In this document: one piece after another, positions 16,688 to 25,084 of the stretch
Layout: each line of letters starts with the position of its first letter
Numbering within the stretch: the stretch's first letter is position 1
Assembly: GCA_020692245.1 (NCBI GenBank)
Contig: JAIMKT010000021.1
Location: 1 to 53,115 of the forward strand
Length of the DNA stretch: 53,115 nucleotides
DNA from: Microcoleus sp. GA_180221_E-2-1-MAG-45_12
GTDB lineage: Bacteria; Cyanobacteriota; Cyanobacteriia; Cyanobacteriales; JAAUUE01
Direction: 5' to 3'
Position numbers and translations under genes: made by a program
Notes under the pieces: generated by a model
What the model saw: the letters and a program-made list of their open reading frames with translations, nothing else
The model's database searches: none
What the model was told of the DNA's origin: nothing

Positions 16688-17254
16688 ATGCTGATAGCTG
16701 TAGATTCAGAATTGAGACCCCGAACTTTTAGCCGGAGGGAAGTTATTCCTTTGACTGCGGATGTGCTGTGGTTGATCGATCGAGGTGTAGTCCGCACAAC
16801 TACTTGGAATGATGATGGGGCGATGATTACCCTCGGCTACTGGGGAACTAAGGATATTGTGGGTCAGAGTCTCTCCCGGCTTTCGCCCTACCAAGTCGAG
16901 TGCCTCACCAGTGTGGAAGCCCTACCCTTTCCTCGTAGTCGATGGCATCAATTGACGGATTCCCTGATTGCGTCTACCTACCAACGGGAAGAACTCCTGA
17001 GTATCACCCGCTCTGGCAAAGTCCGTCAGCGCCTAGTCCAACTCCTGCAATGGTTAGCTGCAAAATTTGGACGGACGGTAGATTTGGGCTGTCTCATTGA
17101 TCTCCGCCTGACTCACCAAGAACTAGCAGAGGCGATCGGCACCACTAGAGTCACGGTAACTCGCCTCCTAAAGGAATTTGAGCAGGAAGAAAGTATTAAC
17201 CGCATCCGAGGGCATATTGTGATCCGTCCGGGCTTGGAAACTACCGCTTTTTGA
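16688..17254 (+). CDS. Crp/Fnr-family transcriptional regulator
   Basis: 188 residues from ATG 16688 (GAGG 8 nt upstream); a GTG at 16679 overlaps that RBS. The N-terminal half is a short cupin-like sensor region (ITLGYWGTKDIVGQS, PYQVECLTSVEALPF). The C-terminal half is a Crp-type winged helix with LRLTHQELAEAIGTTRVTVT and LLKEFEQE, the recognition helix being the TTRVTVTRLL segment. The classic cyclic-nucleotide pocket residues are not evident, so the ligand is unknown. It is shorter than NtcA (~223) and lacks its exact recognition helix. Its place behind pstSCAB could mean a role in nutrient regulation, but it has its own promoter. Confidence 0.85.
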   Translation: MLIAVDSELRPRTFSRREVIPLTADVLWLIDRGVVRTTTWNDDGAMITLGYWGTKDIVGQSLSRLSPYQVECLTSVEALPFPRSRWHQLTDSLIASTYQREELLSITRSGKVRQRLVQLLQWLAAKFGRTVDLGCLIDLRLTHQELAEAIGTTRVTVTRLLKEFEQEESINRIRGHIVIRPGLETTAF

Positions 17255-17301
17255 ATTAAAATCCTTTGAAATTTTTGAAATTTACGCTTAAGATTTATTG
17301 C

Positions 17302-18750
17302 CTAGTTTAAGCCTAGTTTTTCTGCAACCTCAAACAGATCGTGAACAGGACTTGGAGATTGATCGCTGGTGTTTTCTGTTTGCACAGTTAGGCGATACAG
17401 TCCGGGGTTTAAGTTGTCGATCGCCAGTATCCAATCCCGTTCTTGTTGCTCGAAGTTAAGATTGAGGGCGGGGCGATCGTCAGATACAGAGGTAATTTGT
17501 GCTTGCAGTTTGGCAAAGGAGAAAGTACCAGTTACTCTTGCCCGAATGGTGACAAGTTCTTGGGGTAAATACAAATCATCCAAACTAAGCCCGATCGCGG
17601 CGGGGGAAGCTCTGACTCCTCCTAGGTCAAATTGACTCAACTCCAGACAGTTTCGTAGATTTTCTAGAACTTGCGGTTGGTTTTGCAGCGCGCCGTGTTG
17701 TTCGGCAATGAAGAAGTTATCAAAGTTTTTGGAGCGCTCGATGGGGATGGCAGAGACTTGAGGAACTGTCCCGTCACCACCACCCAAGTCAGGTCGATCG
17801 TGTAAAACAGCAGGCAGTTCTTCACTCGCCGTTAGTTTGCCATTTTTGAGGAGGGCAGATTGTAGGGTGGGTTGTTGCACCCCAGCGATCGGGACGACGG
17901 CAAAGGATTGGCAATATTCTTCAAGCTTGAGGTGTTGTTCTACGGCAGCTTCGATTTCTCGATGGAATGCTAAGGCATCCTGCGCCCTGAGTTTATCGAT
18001 ATTAGGCAATCCATCAGCCTCGGCAATCCGCTTGTAGGTTTCACCAATTTTGACTACTTCGTAAATGGGCAGCAATTGATAGATCGAGGTGAGCGATCGC
18101 ATCACTGCCGTTAAATCTAGAAAGCATTTTTTGTAGCCATTTGCTAAAAAGTTGACTGCGTTGAGCGACCCCCGATAGGGTGTACCAAAGGTGAACAAGG
18201 CTCGGCAATCCCGCCATCCTTCTAGAACTTCTAGATAGTAGCGAGAGACTAATCCCCCCATACTGTGAGCCATCAAAATTACTTTTGCATCCGCAGCCCC
18301 GCTTCTTTTGCGCCAGTATTGCAGTCGCTGGTCGATCAGCTTTTTCAAAATTCGGGCATTAGCTCGGTTATCCCGCCGCCAGTCGTAGGGGAATTGATAA
18401 AAGTTGGCATATCTATAGTCTGGGTCGTTGTAGATATCGCCGGGAGTAACATCGAAATTATCAGTGATCAATTGGGCTGTTTGGGTATAGCCATCAATTT
18501 TCCAAAATCCGGGGATCAGATGGGCATCTTGAATCAGCGCTGTAGCTCGAATCCCGTCTCCTAAGTTTTCAGCTTCTGGGTCATCTTGAGAGAGGGCGAG
18601 GTTGTGCATCAGGTCGCTAGAGTTGGTCAAAACCTGCCAAGTTGACTGTCCAGAAACGTTCCACAGGTCTTTGCCATCTTTCTGTAATACGCTTCCCAAA
18701 ATGCCGGGAAGAATTACAATCATATCTTTCATAGGGGCTTTATTAGACAT
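17302..18750 (-). CDS. LCAT-family lipase/acyltransferase (alpha/beta hydrolase)
   Basis: 482 residues, matching the lecithin:cholesterol acyltransferase-like fold: IVILPGILGSVLQKDGKDLW at the start, nucleophile elbow AHSMGGL (Ser ~161), DYRYANFYQFPYDWRRDN before it, the Asp in GGGDGTVPQVSA (~325) and the His in IAEQHGAL (~351). The remaining ~110 residues form a beta-rich C-terminal domain. Members hydrolyse or transfer acyl chains of phospholipids and other esters. No signal peptide is evident. It lies 133 bp downstream of the membrane-anchored caspase gene on the same strand; whether it belongs to that operon is uncertain. Confidence 0.85.
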   Translation of the reverse strand: MSNKAPMKDMIVILPGILGSVLQKDGKDLWNVSGQSTWQVLTNSSDLMHNLALSQDDPEAENLGDGIRATALIQDAHLIPGFWKIDGYTQTAQLITDNFDVTPGDIYNDPDYRYANFYQFPYDWRRDNRANARILKKLIDQRLQYWRKRSGAADAKVILMAHSMGGLVSRYYLEVLEGWRDCRALFTFGTPYRGSLNAVNFLANGYKKCFLDLTAVMRSLTSIYQLLPIYEVVKIGETYKRIAEADGLPNIDKLRAQDALAFHREIEAAVEQHLKLEEYCQSFAVVPIAGVQQPTLQSALLKNGKLTASEELPAVLHDRPDLGGGDGTVPQVSAIPIERSKNFDNFFIAEQHGALQNQPQVLENLRNCLELSQFDLGGVRASPAAIGLSLDDLYLPQELVTIRARVTGTFSFAKLQAQITSVSDDRPALNLNFEQQERDWILAIDNLNPGLYRLTVQTENTSDQSPSPVHDLFEVAEKLGLN

Positions 18751-18883
18751 TGTTTTTTCCTGATTTTTCTTGCTAAATACTCTTTTGAAAACTCTTCTAA
18801 TGAGGATAGACTTTGAAATTATTTATACTATTTCTTACATTTTTGATAGATATTTGTTTATGTCTTGATAGATTGTATTATCA

Positions 18884-20692
18884 TCATGGTCCCAGAAAAA
18901 TCGAGACATATTTTCCTTGCTGACTGCCAATAGGTAAGGTGTTAAATTTATCAGAGGTAAATTTTGTTTTAAGGACTTCTTTCAAGTAGTTTGCTCCATC
19001 AATATTTATTGCTGTATGACGAATCTCATTTGCAGGTGTTGTAATACTTGTATTTGGATAACCATATGTTGTAAAAAACTCATCATCTTTAGGAGGAATA
19101 ATCGGGATATTACTCTGTACAAATTTAGAGCTAAACATATTTTTGATATCTCTTGCTTTCGCCTCTAAATCAGGTCTATTAGAGTGATAGTAAATACGAA
19201 TCTCATATTCTTTTAGCACCCTACTCCTCATCTCAGCAAGTAAATCTTCAGGACTTCCCCAAGAATATTTTATAGTAATATCTGTATAAATAAGTTTCAA
19301 GATTTGCTGCTTCTGTTCATCACTTGTAGCTTTAGTATAGTCTTGAATTTTTTCTTTTGTAAGTAAATTAGTGTAGATGTCATAAACTGAGTTACAGGAT
19401 TGACATAATTCTTCAGCGTAGATAAGATACTGTTTTGCTTTCACTAAGTCCCCATCTAATAAAGCTTTAAATCCTTCCTTTTCATTCTCAAGTGCCGTTG
19501 CCAGCCGAGTCATTTTTACTTGTTCTGTCGATATTGGAGTAGGTGTTGTTTCAACTCCCTGATTATTGCCCGGAGAATAAAACTGATTTATTGAAAATAA
19601 TATGACAATAATAATTCCTCCAGCAGAAGCTAGAGACAAGAGAATTCTCTTATTTAATAAGGGAGTAGGGATTGGATTGTTTATGGGAGTACGGATTGAA
19701 TCTGATCTGGGAGTAGAGATGGGATTAGGAGATATTTCTGTGTTTTGATTAGATGGAAAGGTGATGGCTAGAGGTAATTCACGATCGTAGGGATTAGTGC
19801 CAATAGAGGGATGTTGTCTATATTCAGTGTCTTCCTGTACCTTTGCACGCACGTATTCAAATAGCTCCCCGATCGTTACAAAACCATTTTGATTGAGGTC
19901 TGCTTCCCCTTGCATTCCTCTTAGTAGGTAATGAGTAAAAACACCATGTCCTCCGCCCCATCTGGCATCTTCAAAGGACACCTCGGCGGCTTCGGCTGAA
20001 GTAAGTAAGGCAATGCCGCCCCTTGTTGTGCTTACTTCTTTCAAATAGCGATTTACCAAGGCAGTACTGTTCGTTGTGCCTCTACGACCTATCCCGCCGC
20101 CAATGGCTGCACTATGGCAAGTATCAGCCAAAATAACGACCCGTTCAGATAATAAATTTTCTCGCAGAGATAGGTCAATTTCCCGCATCGGTAGAGCAGT
20201 TCCGGCAATATCATTGGGGTCGGTATCATGAGTTAGTAAATAAACATTTCCGGGTCTATCAAAATCAGGAGATCCATGACAGGCAAAGTAGATAATCACT
20301 AAATCTTCTCGACCCGGTTTTTTAAGAAAACTCCGCAGAGCCTTTGTAACATTCGCTGTTGTGGCTTCATGGTTGATGAGCTTAACAATATGGTCAGGTT
20401 TGAAGTTTCCTCCTATGGGGCTAAGCATGAGATTATAAAATGCTTCTGCATCCCGATCGGCATACTTCAAATTCAAGCTCTCATTCTTATACTTTGACAC
20501 TCCAATCATAATTGCCCAGCGATCGACATAGGTATCATAGGAATCTGGAAGTTCGACACTGAATCCTCGATTTTGAGCGTGATCAGATGGGTTTATATTT
20601 TCCTCTTCTGTCATTTCGATGTCCTCAACTAAAGCGAATTTATCACTAATGGCTTTCAAAATCTGAGTATATCTAGAGAGCATGAAAGCCAT
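18884..20692 (-). CDS. Caspase-family protease (orthocaspase) with C-terminal membrane anchor and extra domain
   Basis: 602 residues. The peptidase C14/p20 domain occupies ~55-310 and opens with DRWAIMIGVSKYKNESLNLK. The catalytic His is in FACHGSPDF (~137) and the Cys in LADTCHSAAIGGG (~189). DLNQNGFVTIGEL (~267) resembles an EF-hand loop and could bind calcium, which activates many metacaspases. A Pro/Ser/Thr linker leads to one transmembrane helix (~345-365). The C-terminal ~230 residues hold a helical part and an alpha/beta stretch starting EIRIYYHSNRPDLEAKARDI, reminiscent of SPOR/LytR_C-like folds (weak). It starts 30 bp after the second caspase gene. Expected to cleave after Arg/Lys. 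Role unknown. Confidence 0.88.
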   Translation of the reverse strand: MAFMLSRYTQILKAISDKFALVEDIEMTEEENINPSDHAQNRGFSVELPDSYDTYVDRWAIMIGVSKYKNESLNLKYADRDAEAFYNLMLSPIGGNFKPDHIVKLINHEATTANVTKALRSFLKKPGREDLVIIYFACHGSPDFDRPGNVYLLTHDTDPNDIAGTALPMREIDLSLRENLLSERVVILADTCHSAAIGGGIGRRGTTNSTALVNRYLKEVSTTRGGIALLTSAEAAEVSFEDARWGGGHGVFTHYLLRGMQGEADLNQNGFVTIGELFEYVRAKVQEDTEYRQHPSIGTNPYDRELPLAITFPSNQNTEISPNPISTPRSDSIRTPINNPIPTPLLNKRILLSLASAGGIIIVILFSINQFYSPGNNQGVETTPTPISTEQVKMTRLATALENEKEGFKALLDGDLVKAKQYLIYAEELCQSCNSVYDIYTNLLTKEKIQDYTKATSDEQKQQILKLIYTDITIKYSWGSPEDLLAEMRSRVLKEYEIRIYYHSNRPDLEAKARDIKNMFSSKFVQSNIPIIPPKDDEFFTTYGYPNTSITTPANEIRHTAINIDGANYLKEVLKTKFTSDKFNTLPIGSQQGKYVSIFLGP

Positions 20693-20722
20693 ATCGTTAC
20701 TTAAATATCCTTGCCATAATCC

Positions 20723-22798
20723 CTAATTAGATGCTTTAACAATCGTCATTATTAACTGCTTGGTTGTCCATTCAGTACTAGGAGATGCGGCAACTGTTAA
20801 ACTGCGATTTATAGGTTGTTCATCATCGATCGCCCCCAATAGTGCCGCCAAGGGATTACCCCCACCCCTTCCACCCCGCCCAGATGGTAAAGGTTCATCT
20901 AGAGAAGGTAGTTCTAAAACTCGGTAGTTGGCAGCATCTAAAGTCCCAAAAACTTTGACAGTATTTTCTCCAGAATCATCTTTTTCATCTAGGATGGGCT
21001 TTAACGGCAGAATTTTCTCTCGCCCTGCTTCTAAGGTGATAAAGAACTCATTTTTATTTGATGGCAGAATCTGTTCGATCGCCCACTCCGCATCTAAATT
21101 TAAAACAGCAATATTAAGGGTCTGGATAGAATCATTGCGAATAGATAGAAAAACATACTCGCCAACTTTTACCGTTGGTTTATTAGGGTCTACAAATTTG
21201 GTTAATTTCTCTTTTTTAGGAATCGGATCGCCCGTATCATAGGTATCTGATGTCCCTAGCCATGCAACTGCCAGCTTGCCAGAAAGTGGCGAATCAGTAT
21301 CTACATTGTCAATCTCTAAAGTAGCTTTATACTTGGCAAGATGGACAAGCCGTTTGATAACTTTGGCTGGAGCCTGAGGATCAGTAATTTTCGCTGGGGG
21401 ACTAATATTTTTGAGGAGTCGATCGCCACTATCGCAAATTTCATACTCACCCTTATCATTAATACTGACTATGTAGTCAATTCCTGCACCATCTGCGGAT
21501 ACCTCTACCCAGCCATTACCCGGCAAAGCCTTGGCGATCGCGAGTAACGCCGGATCATTTGGAGGAATTAAGGATACTGTTCTTACTAAATTGATAGAGG
21601 CGGAAATTTGTACAGCTCGATCGCCTTGTTCCACTTGCCGAGTTTTGCCTGCAATCGGTTGGAGTCTACACAGTGATTGAGAGCCGCCACGCTGTATGAT
21701 AGTCGCGATCGCAATCCGATCCTCTTTTTTGGTCAAATCAGTGGTTCCAAGGGGATAAATAGCAAATTCAGCTCCCTTAGACACCCCATTTGCCTGCCCG
21801 ATCGCCAGCCATGCTTGAGGCTCACCCTTCTCATTGGATTCCACCTTCATCACGTCAACAGCAAAGACTATCTCGCCATAATCAGCTCCAAAAATCTTGC
21901 GATTGCCCTCACCCAAAAGTACGGGAGTTTGAGAGGGAAATTGGCTGTGAATTTTGGCATTAAGGCGATCGAACAGATCCTTATAGGTTTGACCAGAAAA
22001 AGGTTGTTTCAATGTATCCAGAATCCAATAGGTCAAGGCTCCGTTTTTTTCTTTGGTTGCCCGATTGAAGGGAAATTCAAAGGCAAATTCATTCTGACGA
22101 CAGGCTGCCAAAAGTACATAATCGTTGGATTCTGGGACTCCTCCTGCCTTGAGTCCACGAGATTCCCCTTCTGTTAAGGAATGCCAGAGCTTCACCAAAA
22201 CCTCTGGTTCGGCAACAGGTTGAAAGCTAGCCTGAAGAGGTTTATTATCCTCCACATTCATGCCCCTGATTTCAGCCTCGCCCCTTGTCTCCCCACCAGC
22301 ATGACAACAATCTAGAACTAGAGTGATCACCAGTTTTTTGGCGACTAACTCCTGCAAAAGTTGGGCAAGCTCTAGATCACGGAGATACTGCCCTTCTGAA
22401 GTCCCAATATCAGTGGGAACTAACCCTTCATCAATTTCATTAGTGCCTTTAATATCAGGAAATACCGTCTTTGCTCGTCCTCCATGTCCAGAGTAGTGAA
22501 TGTAAACCAAGGAATTCTCTGGAGCCATTTCACCCAACTTCCTGAAGGCAGCAATCATGTTGGTACGAGTAGGCAGTTTATTAGGTGATTCTAGAGGGAT
22601 TTTCTCATTCTCTGGGCTAGGAGAAGCGGTTAATTTCAAAATCCGGTTTTCTGGAACTTTTGGAAAATCCTTGAGAAAGGCTTCTACATGATTAATATCC
22701 CGCACGCACCCACTCAAATTTTTATAGTAGCTACCATCAGGAAGGCTATTTGGCATGTAGCAATCAACACCTATGAGTAATGCATATAAATCTGCCAT
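20723..22798 (-). CDS. Caspase-family protease (orthocaspase) with C-terminal beta domain
   Basis: 691 residues. The C14 caspase domain (~1-305) starts with YALLIGVDCYMPNSLPDG; the catalytic His is in IHYSGHGGRA (~104) and the Cys in LVLDCCHAGG (~164). A middle part (~310-460) is beta-rich. The C-terminal part resembles DUF4384-like domains (YVFLSIRNDSIQTLNIAVLN, then AEWAIEQILPSNKNEFFITL), often found on bacterial caspases, with a Gly-rich loop near residue 645. No signal or membrane segment. It follows the M15 peptidase gene by 127 bp and precedes the membrane caspase by 30 bp. Substrate unknown; orthocaspases are linked to stress and cell death in cyanobacteria. Confidence 0.88.
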   Translation of the reverse strand: MADLYALLIGVDCYMPNSLPDGSYYKNLSGCVRDINHVEAFLKDFPKVPENRILKLTASPSPENEKIPLESPNKLPTRTNMIAAFRKLGEMAPENSLVYIHYSGHGGRAKTVFPDIKGTNEIDEGLVPTDIGTSEGQYLRDLELAQLLQELVAKKLVITLVLDCCHAGGETRGEAEIRGMNVEDNKPLQASFQPVAEPEVLVKLWHSLTEGESRGLKAGGVPESNDYVLLAACRQNEFAFEFPFNRATKEKNGALTYWILDTLKQPFSGQTYKDLFDRLNAKIHSQFPSQTPVLLGEGNRKIFGADYGEIVFAVDVMKVESNEKGEPQAWLAIGQANGVSKGAEFAIYPLGTTDLTKKEDRIAIATIIQRGGSQSLCRLQPIAGKTRQVEQGDRAVQISASINLVRTVSLIPPNDPALLAIAKALPGNGWVEVSADGAGIDYIVSINDKGEYEICDSGDRLLKNISPPAKITDPQAPAKVIKRLVHLAKYKATLEIDNVDTDSPLSGKLAVAWLGTSDTYDTGDPIPKKEKLTKFVDPNKPTVKVGEYVFLSIRNDSIQTLNIAVLNLDAEWAIEQILPSNKNEFFITLEAGREKILPLKPILDEKDDSGENTVKVFGTLDAANYRVLELPSLDEPLPSGRGGRGGGNPLAALLGAIDDEQPINRSLTVAASPSTEWTTKQLIMTIVKASN

Positions 22799-22925
22799 TG
22801 AATTAGTCCCCTCAGCTATTTAGTTGTTATTGATTTGATTGATTAGGAAAAAATTGCATCTCTAGAACAGCTACTAAAGATGCAAAGATCAGTAACTATT
22901 TTTCTTGACAAATATCGACAAATAT

Positions 22926-23834
22926 TTAAGCTAATTGCCCAAGGGTTTTCGGCCCGACAATCCCATCAGGGGTCAAATTTTTCCGCTTTTGAAACTCTTT
23001 AACAGCTTTATCTGTTTCCGGACCAAATTCCCCATCGGCAGCAACAATAATCTCCGCCTTTTTCAGTGCTTCCTGAAGCCGGACTACATCAGAGCCTTCC
23101 ATTCTGGGTTGACTGAGTTTTAGGACTCTGGGCTTATTATCCCAAGGAGCCTTAGCAAAACCAAAGGCAGGCGATCGATTCAGCGCATCCTCTGTTTCCC
23201 CACCTTCAGTAAAAATACCATCCTCATCAATTTTTTCGTCTGGATGATTAATATTCCAAAGTTGTTGGAAAGCCCTAATCGAATCTTGGCGAATATCCCT
23301 TGTTTCGCTACCGACATAATCAAAGTGTGGTGGATCTCCCGGCAAAGGCTCCCAACCATGGGGAATCAAGAAAGAGTCCCAACCCCTAGGGTCTTCAACA
23401 TCGATCGCCAACCCCGTTTGATGGTTACTCCGTCCGGGAGGGGCAACAGGATAAGAATTATTGAACCGATCGTTAAATAACAGCATTTGCTGAGCGATGG
23501 TGCGATAGGAAGAATTCACCAGCAGCTTTATGCCCCGGGCTTGAATGGCTCTTTGCAAAGCCTGTTTACCGGGAGCTTGGACATAGGGAAAAGCCGCATC
23601 CCCCAGATCCACATTTAAATCGTCATAACTTACAAAAACACCGGGGAGCATGAGTTGCAACTGGTAAATTAACTGCTGCGACAATCCATTAACTACAGCA
23701 GTAGCTCCAAAGGGGGCATCTTTTAGTAATCCATGAAAACTGCCCTTACTTTCGATCGCATCCCGTTCATTGATATCTAAACACGTTTCCACGATTATTG
23801 ATTGATTAGAAATATCGTCAATTGAATAGCTCAT
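22926..23834 (-). CDS. M15-type peptidoglycan peptidase with peptidoglycan-binding domain
   Basis: 302 residues from ATG 23834 (GGAG on the minus strand at 23844-23841, 6 nt upstream; the TTG at 23846 overlaps it). The M15/VanY-like zinc domain (~100-195) shows NSSYRTIAQQ, zinc ligands in SNHQTGLAIDVED and PPHFDYVG, and Asp rather than Glu three residues before the last His, as in the L-Ala-D-Glu endopeptidase branch that includes phage endolysins and CwlK. A C-terminal PG_binding_1 repeat follows (~235-302, GSDVVRLQEALKKAEI, TLGQLA). No signal peptide is visible, so release to the wall would need lysis or another route. It lies 55 bp after the lysozyme gene. Confidence 0.88.
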   Translation of the reverse strand: MSYSIDDISNQSIIVETCLDINERDAIESKGSFHGLLKDAPFGATAVVNGLSQQLIYQLQLMLPGVFVSYDDLNVDLGDAAFPYVQAPGKQALQRAIQARGIKLLVNSSYRTIAQQMLLFNDRFNNSYPVAPPGRSNHQTGLAIDVEDPRGWDSFLIPHGWEPLPGDPPHFDYVGSETRDIRQDSIRAFQQLWNINHPDEKIDEDGIFTEGGETEDALNRSPAFGFAKAPWDNKPRVLKLSQPRMEGSDVVRLQEALKKAEIIVAADGEFGPETDKAVKEFQKRKNLTPDGIVGPKTLGQLA

Positions 23835-23889
23835 GATGATCTCCAAAATTTCTAAGTTTTCTATTTCTAAATTTTCTAAAAGAAAATAA

Positions 23890-24762
23890 TTACACCCCTA
23901 AACTGCTTCGAGTCCCAGCGCCGACCACTCCATCTACTACTAGTCCTTTTTTTTGCTGAAACTGACGAACGGCTCGATCGGTATCTTTGCCAAAGCAGCC
24001 ATCGGCTTCAATCTCAATCCCCGCTTGTTTCAGAGCATTTTGCACCTGACGCACATCATCGCCCGTCATCAAGGGATCGACTAGTTTTAGTACCCTGACT
24101 GTCACCTCTTGAAAATTTGAGAAAGATTCCCAAGGCTGACTCAAAAACAAGGCTTGTTCAGCTTTCCGTCTGCGGGTCAAACCTAATAAAGGTTGTCCTC
24201 CCGCCTTATTCCATTTAGGAAATTCGTTAGCAGCCATCTGAATATCCCCTGCATTCAAAAGTCGCAACAGGGTTGATTCTGCAAGAGCTTGGGGGCCAAC
24301 ATTAAAACTAAAAGCTACTAGCGCAGAAAATTGATCGGAGTTGATGGGGACTTGAACAAGTTCTTCTACAACTGTCTCAAATTTTTCTAAATCCTCTCTG
24401 AGAAAGCTTTCTGCTTCAGTTTGAGTAATACTCATTCCTTCAAAAACACCTTTCGTGTGTCCATAGCCAATCGTCAATACACCAACTCCATCGTCATAGC
24501 ATATTAGTTCGCAACCTTCAAAAAATGTAATCAGCTTTAATCCAGAAGGGTTAATGTGTCGATCGCCCCGACGTTGCTCTCCATCCTCTACTTCTGGGGG
24601 AACTTTCCCGGAAGGCGCAATCCTAAAAGTCTTAGCTTGCGTGAAATTTAGAATTCTACGCAATTTTCTCACTTCACCACCTGTCTCAATTAATCGAATT
24701 GCTCGATCGTCATCTAGTTCATAAACACGACCGTCGTCAAAAAACTCAAGAGACTTGTCCAT
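23890..24762 (-). CDS. GH24 (T4-type) lysozyme with peptidoglycan-binding domain
   Basis: 290 residues from ATG 24762; a GTG at 24774 is an alternative start. After a ~75-residue acidic N-terminal region of no recognised family comes a GH24 lysozyme (~78-210). The catalytic triad spacing E-x8-D-x5-T is satisfied in FEGCELICYDDGVGVLTIGY, and QFSALVAFSFNVG and GLTRRRKAE are typical. A PG_binding_1 domain (~225-290) closes the protein. It cuts the glycan strands of peptidoglycan. There is no signal peptide, as in phage endolysins, but no phage genes surround it. First gene of the run lysozyme, M15 peptidase, caspase, caspase. Confidence 0.9.
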   Translation of the reverse strand: MDKSLEFFDDGRVYELDDDRAIRLIETGGEVRKLRRILNFTQAKTFRIAPSGKVPPEVEDGEQRRGDRHINPSGLKLITFFEGCELICYDDGVGVLTIGYGHTKGVFEGMSITQTEAESFLREDLEKFETVVEELVQVPINSDQFSALVAFSFNVGPQALAESTLLRLLNAGDIQMAANEFPKWNKAGGQPLLGLTRRRKAEQALFLSQPWESFSNFQEVTVRVLKLVDPLMTGDDVRQVQNALKQAGIEIEADGCFGKDTDRAVRQFQQKKGLVVDGVVGAGTRSSLGV

Positions 24763-24819
24763 GACTTTTCTCACTAAAAATGTCTATTTTATTGTTTGTT
24801 TCAAAATTCTATTAAGGTC

Positions 24820-24915
24820 ATTACAGCTTACAAAATCCTCAGGCTACTTGTCTCCCTTCTGCATTCAAGGGAGGGATTTGAGGGGAGGAAAATTAGACTT
24901 CACATAAGCTGTAAT
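24820..24915. repeat. Inverted-repeat element upstream of the lysozyme gene
   Basis: ATTACAGCTTA (24820-24830) and TAAGCTGTAAT (24905-24915) are perfect 11-bp inverted repeats enclosing 74 bp. Inside is a second stem, CTCCCTT (24852-24858) with AAGGGAG (24867-24873). The whole could fold into a branched hairpin or be a MITE-like element. It lies in the 322-bp gap between the epimerase and lysozyme genes, which otherwise shows only AT-rich sequence. Confidence 0.7.
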
Positions 24916-25084
24916 CTTTTACTCTTGGTATTATCTTAAGCTAGTAGCTATGTAAGTTACTAAAATATTTAAATAAATTTATATTGATCAAGATTTACCA
25001 AAAATAGGGATGGTTCTAATCATCGGGACTGGGCTTTCACCTTTCCTACTTATCCCGAACTGACGTTATTTAATTAGATTTGAT

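Noticed and set aside
23890-24762. Lysozyme plus M15 peptidase as part of a prophage
   Set aside because: No capsid, tail, terminase, portal, integrase or holin-like gene lies near; the neighbours are caspases, an epimerase and a lipase.
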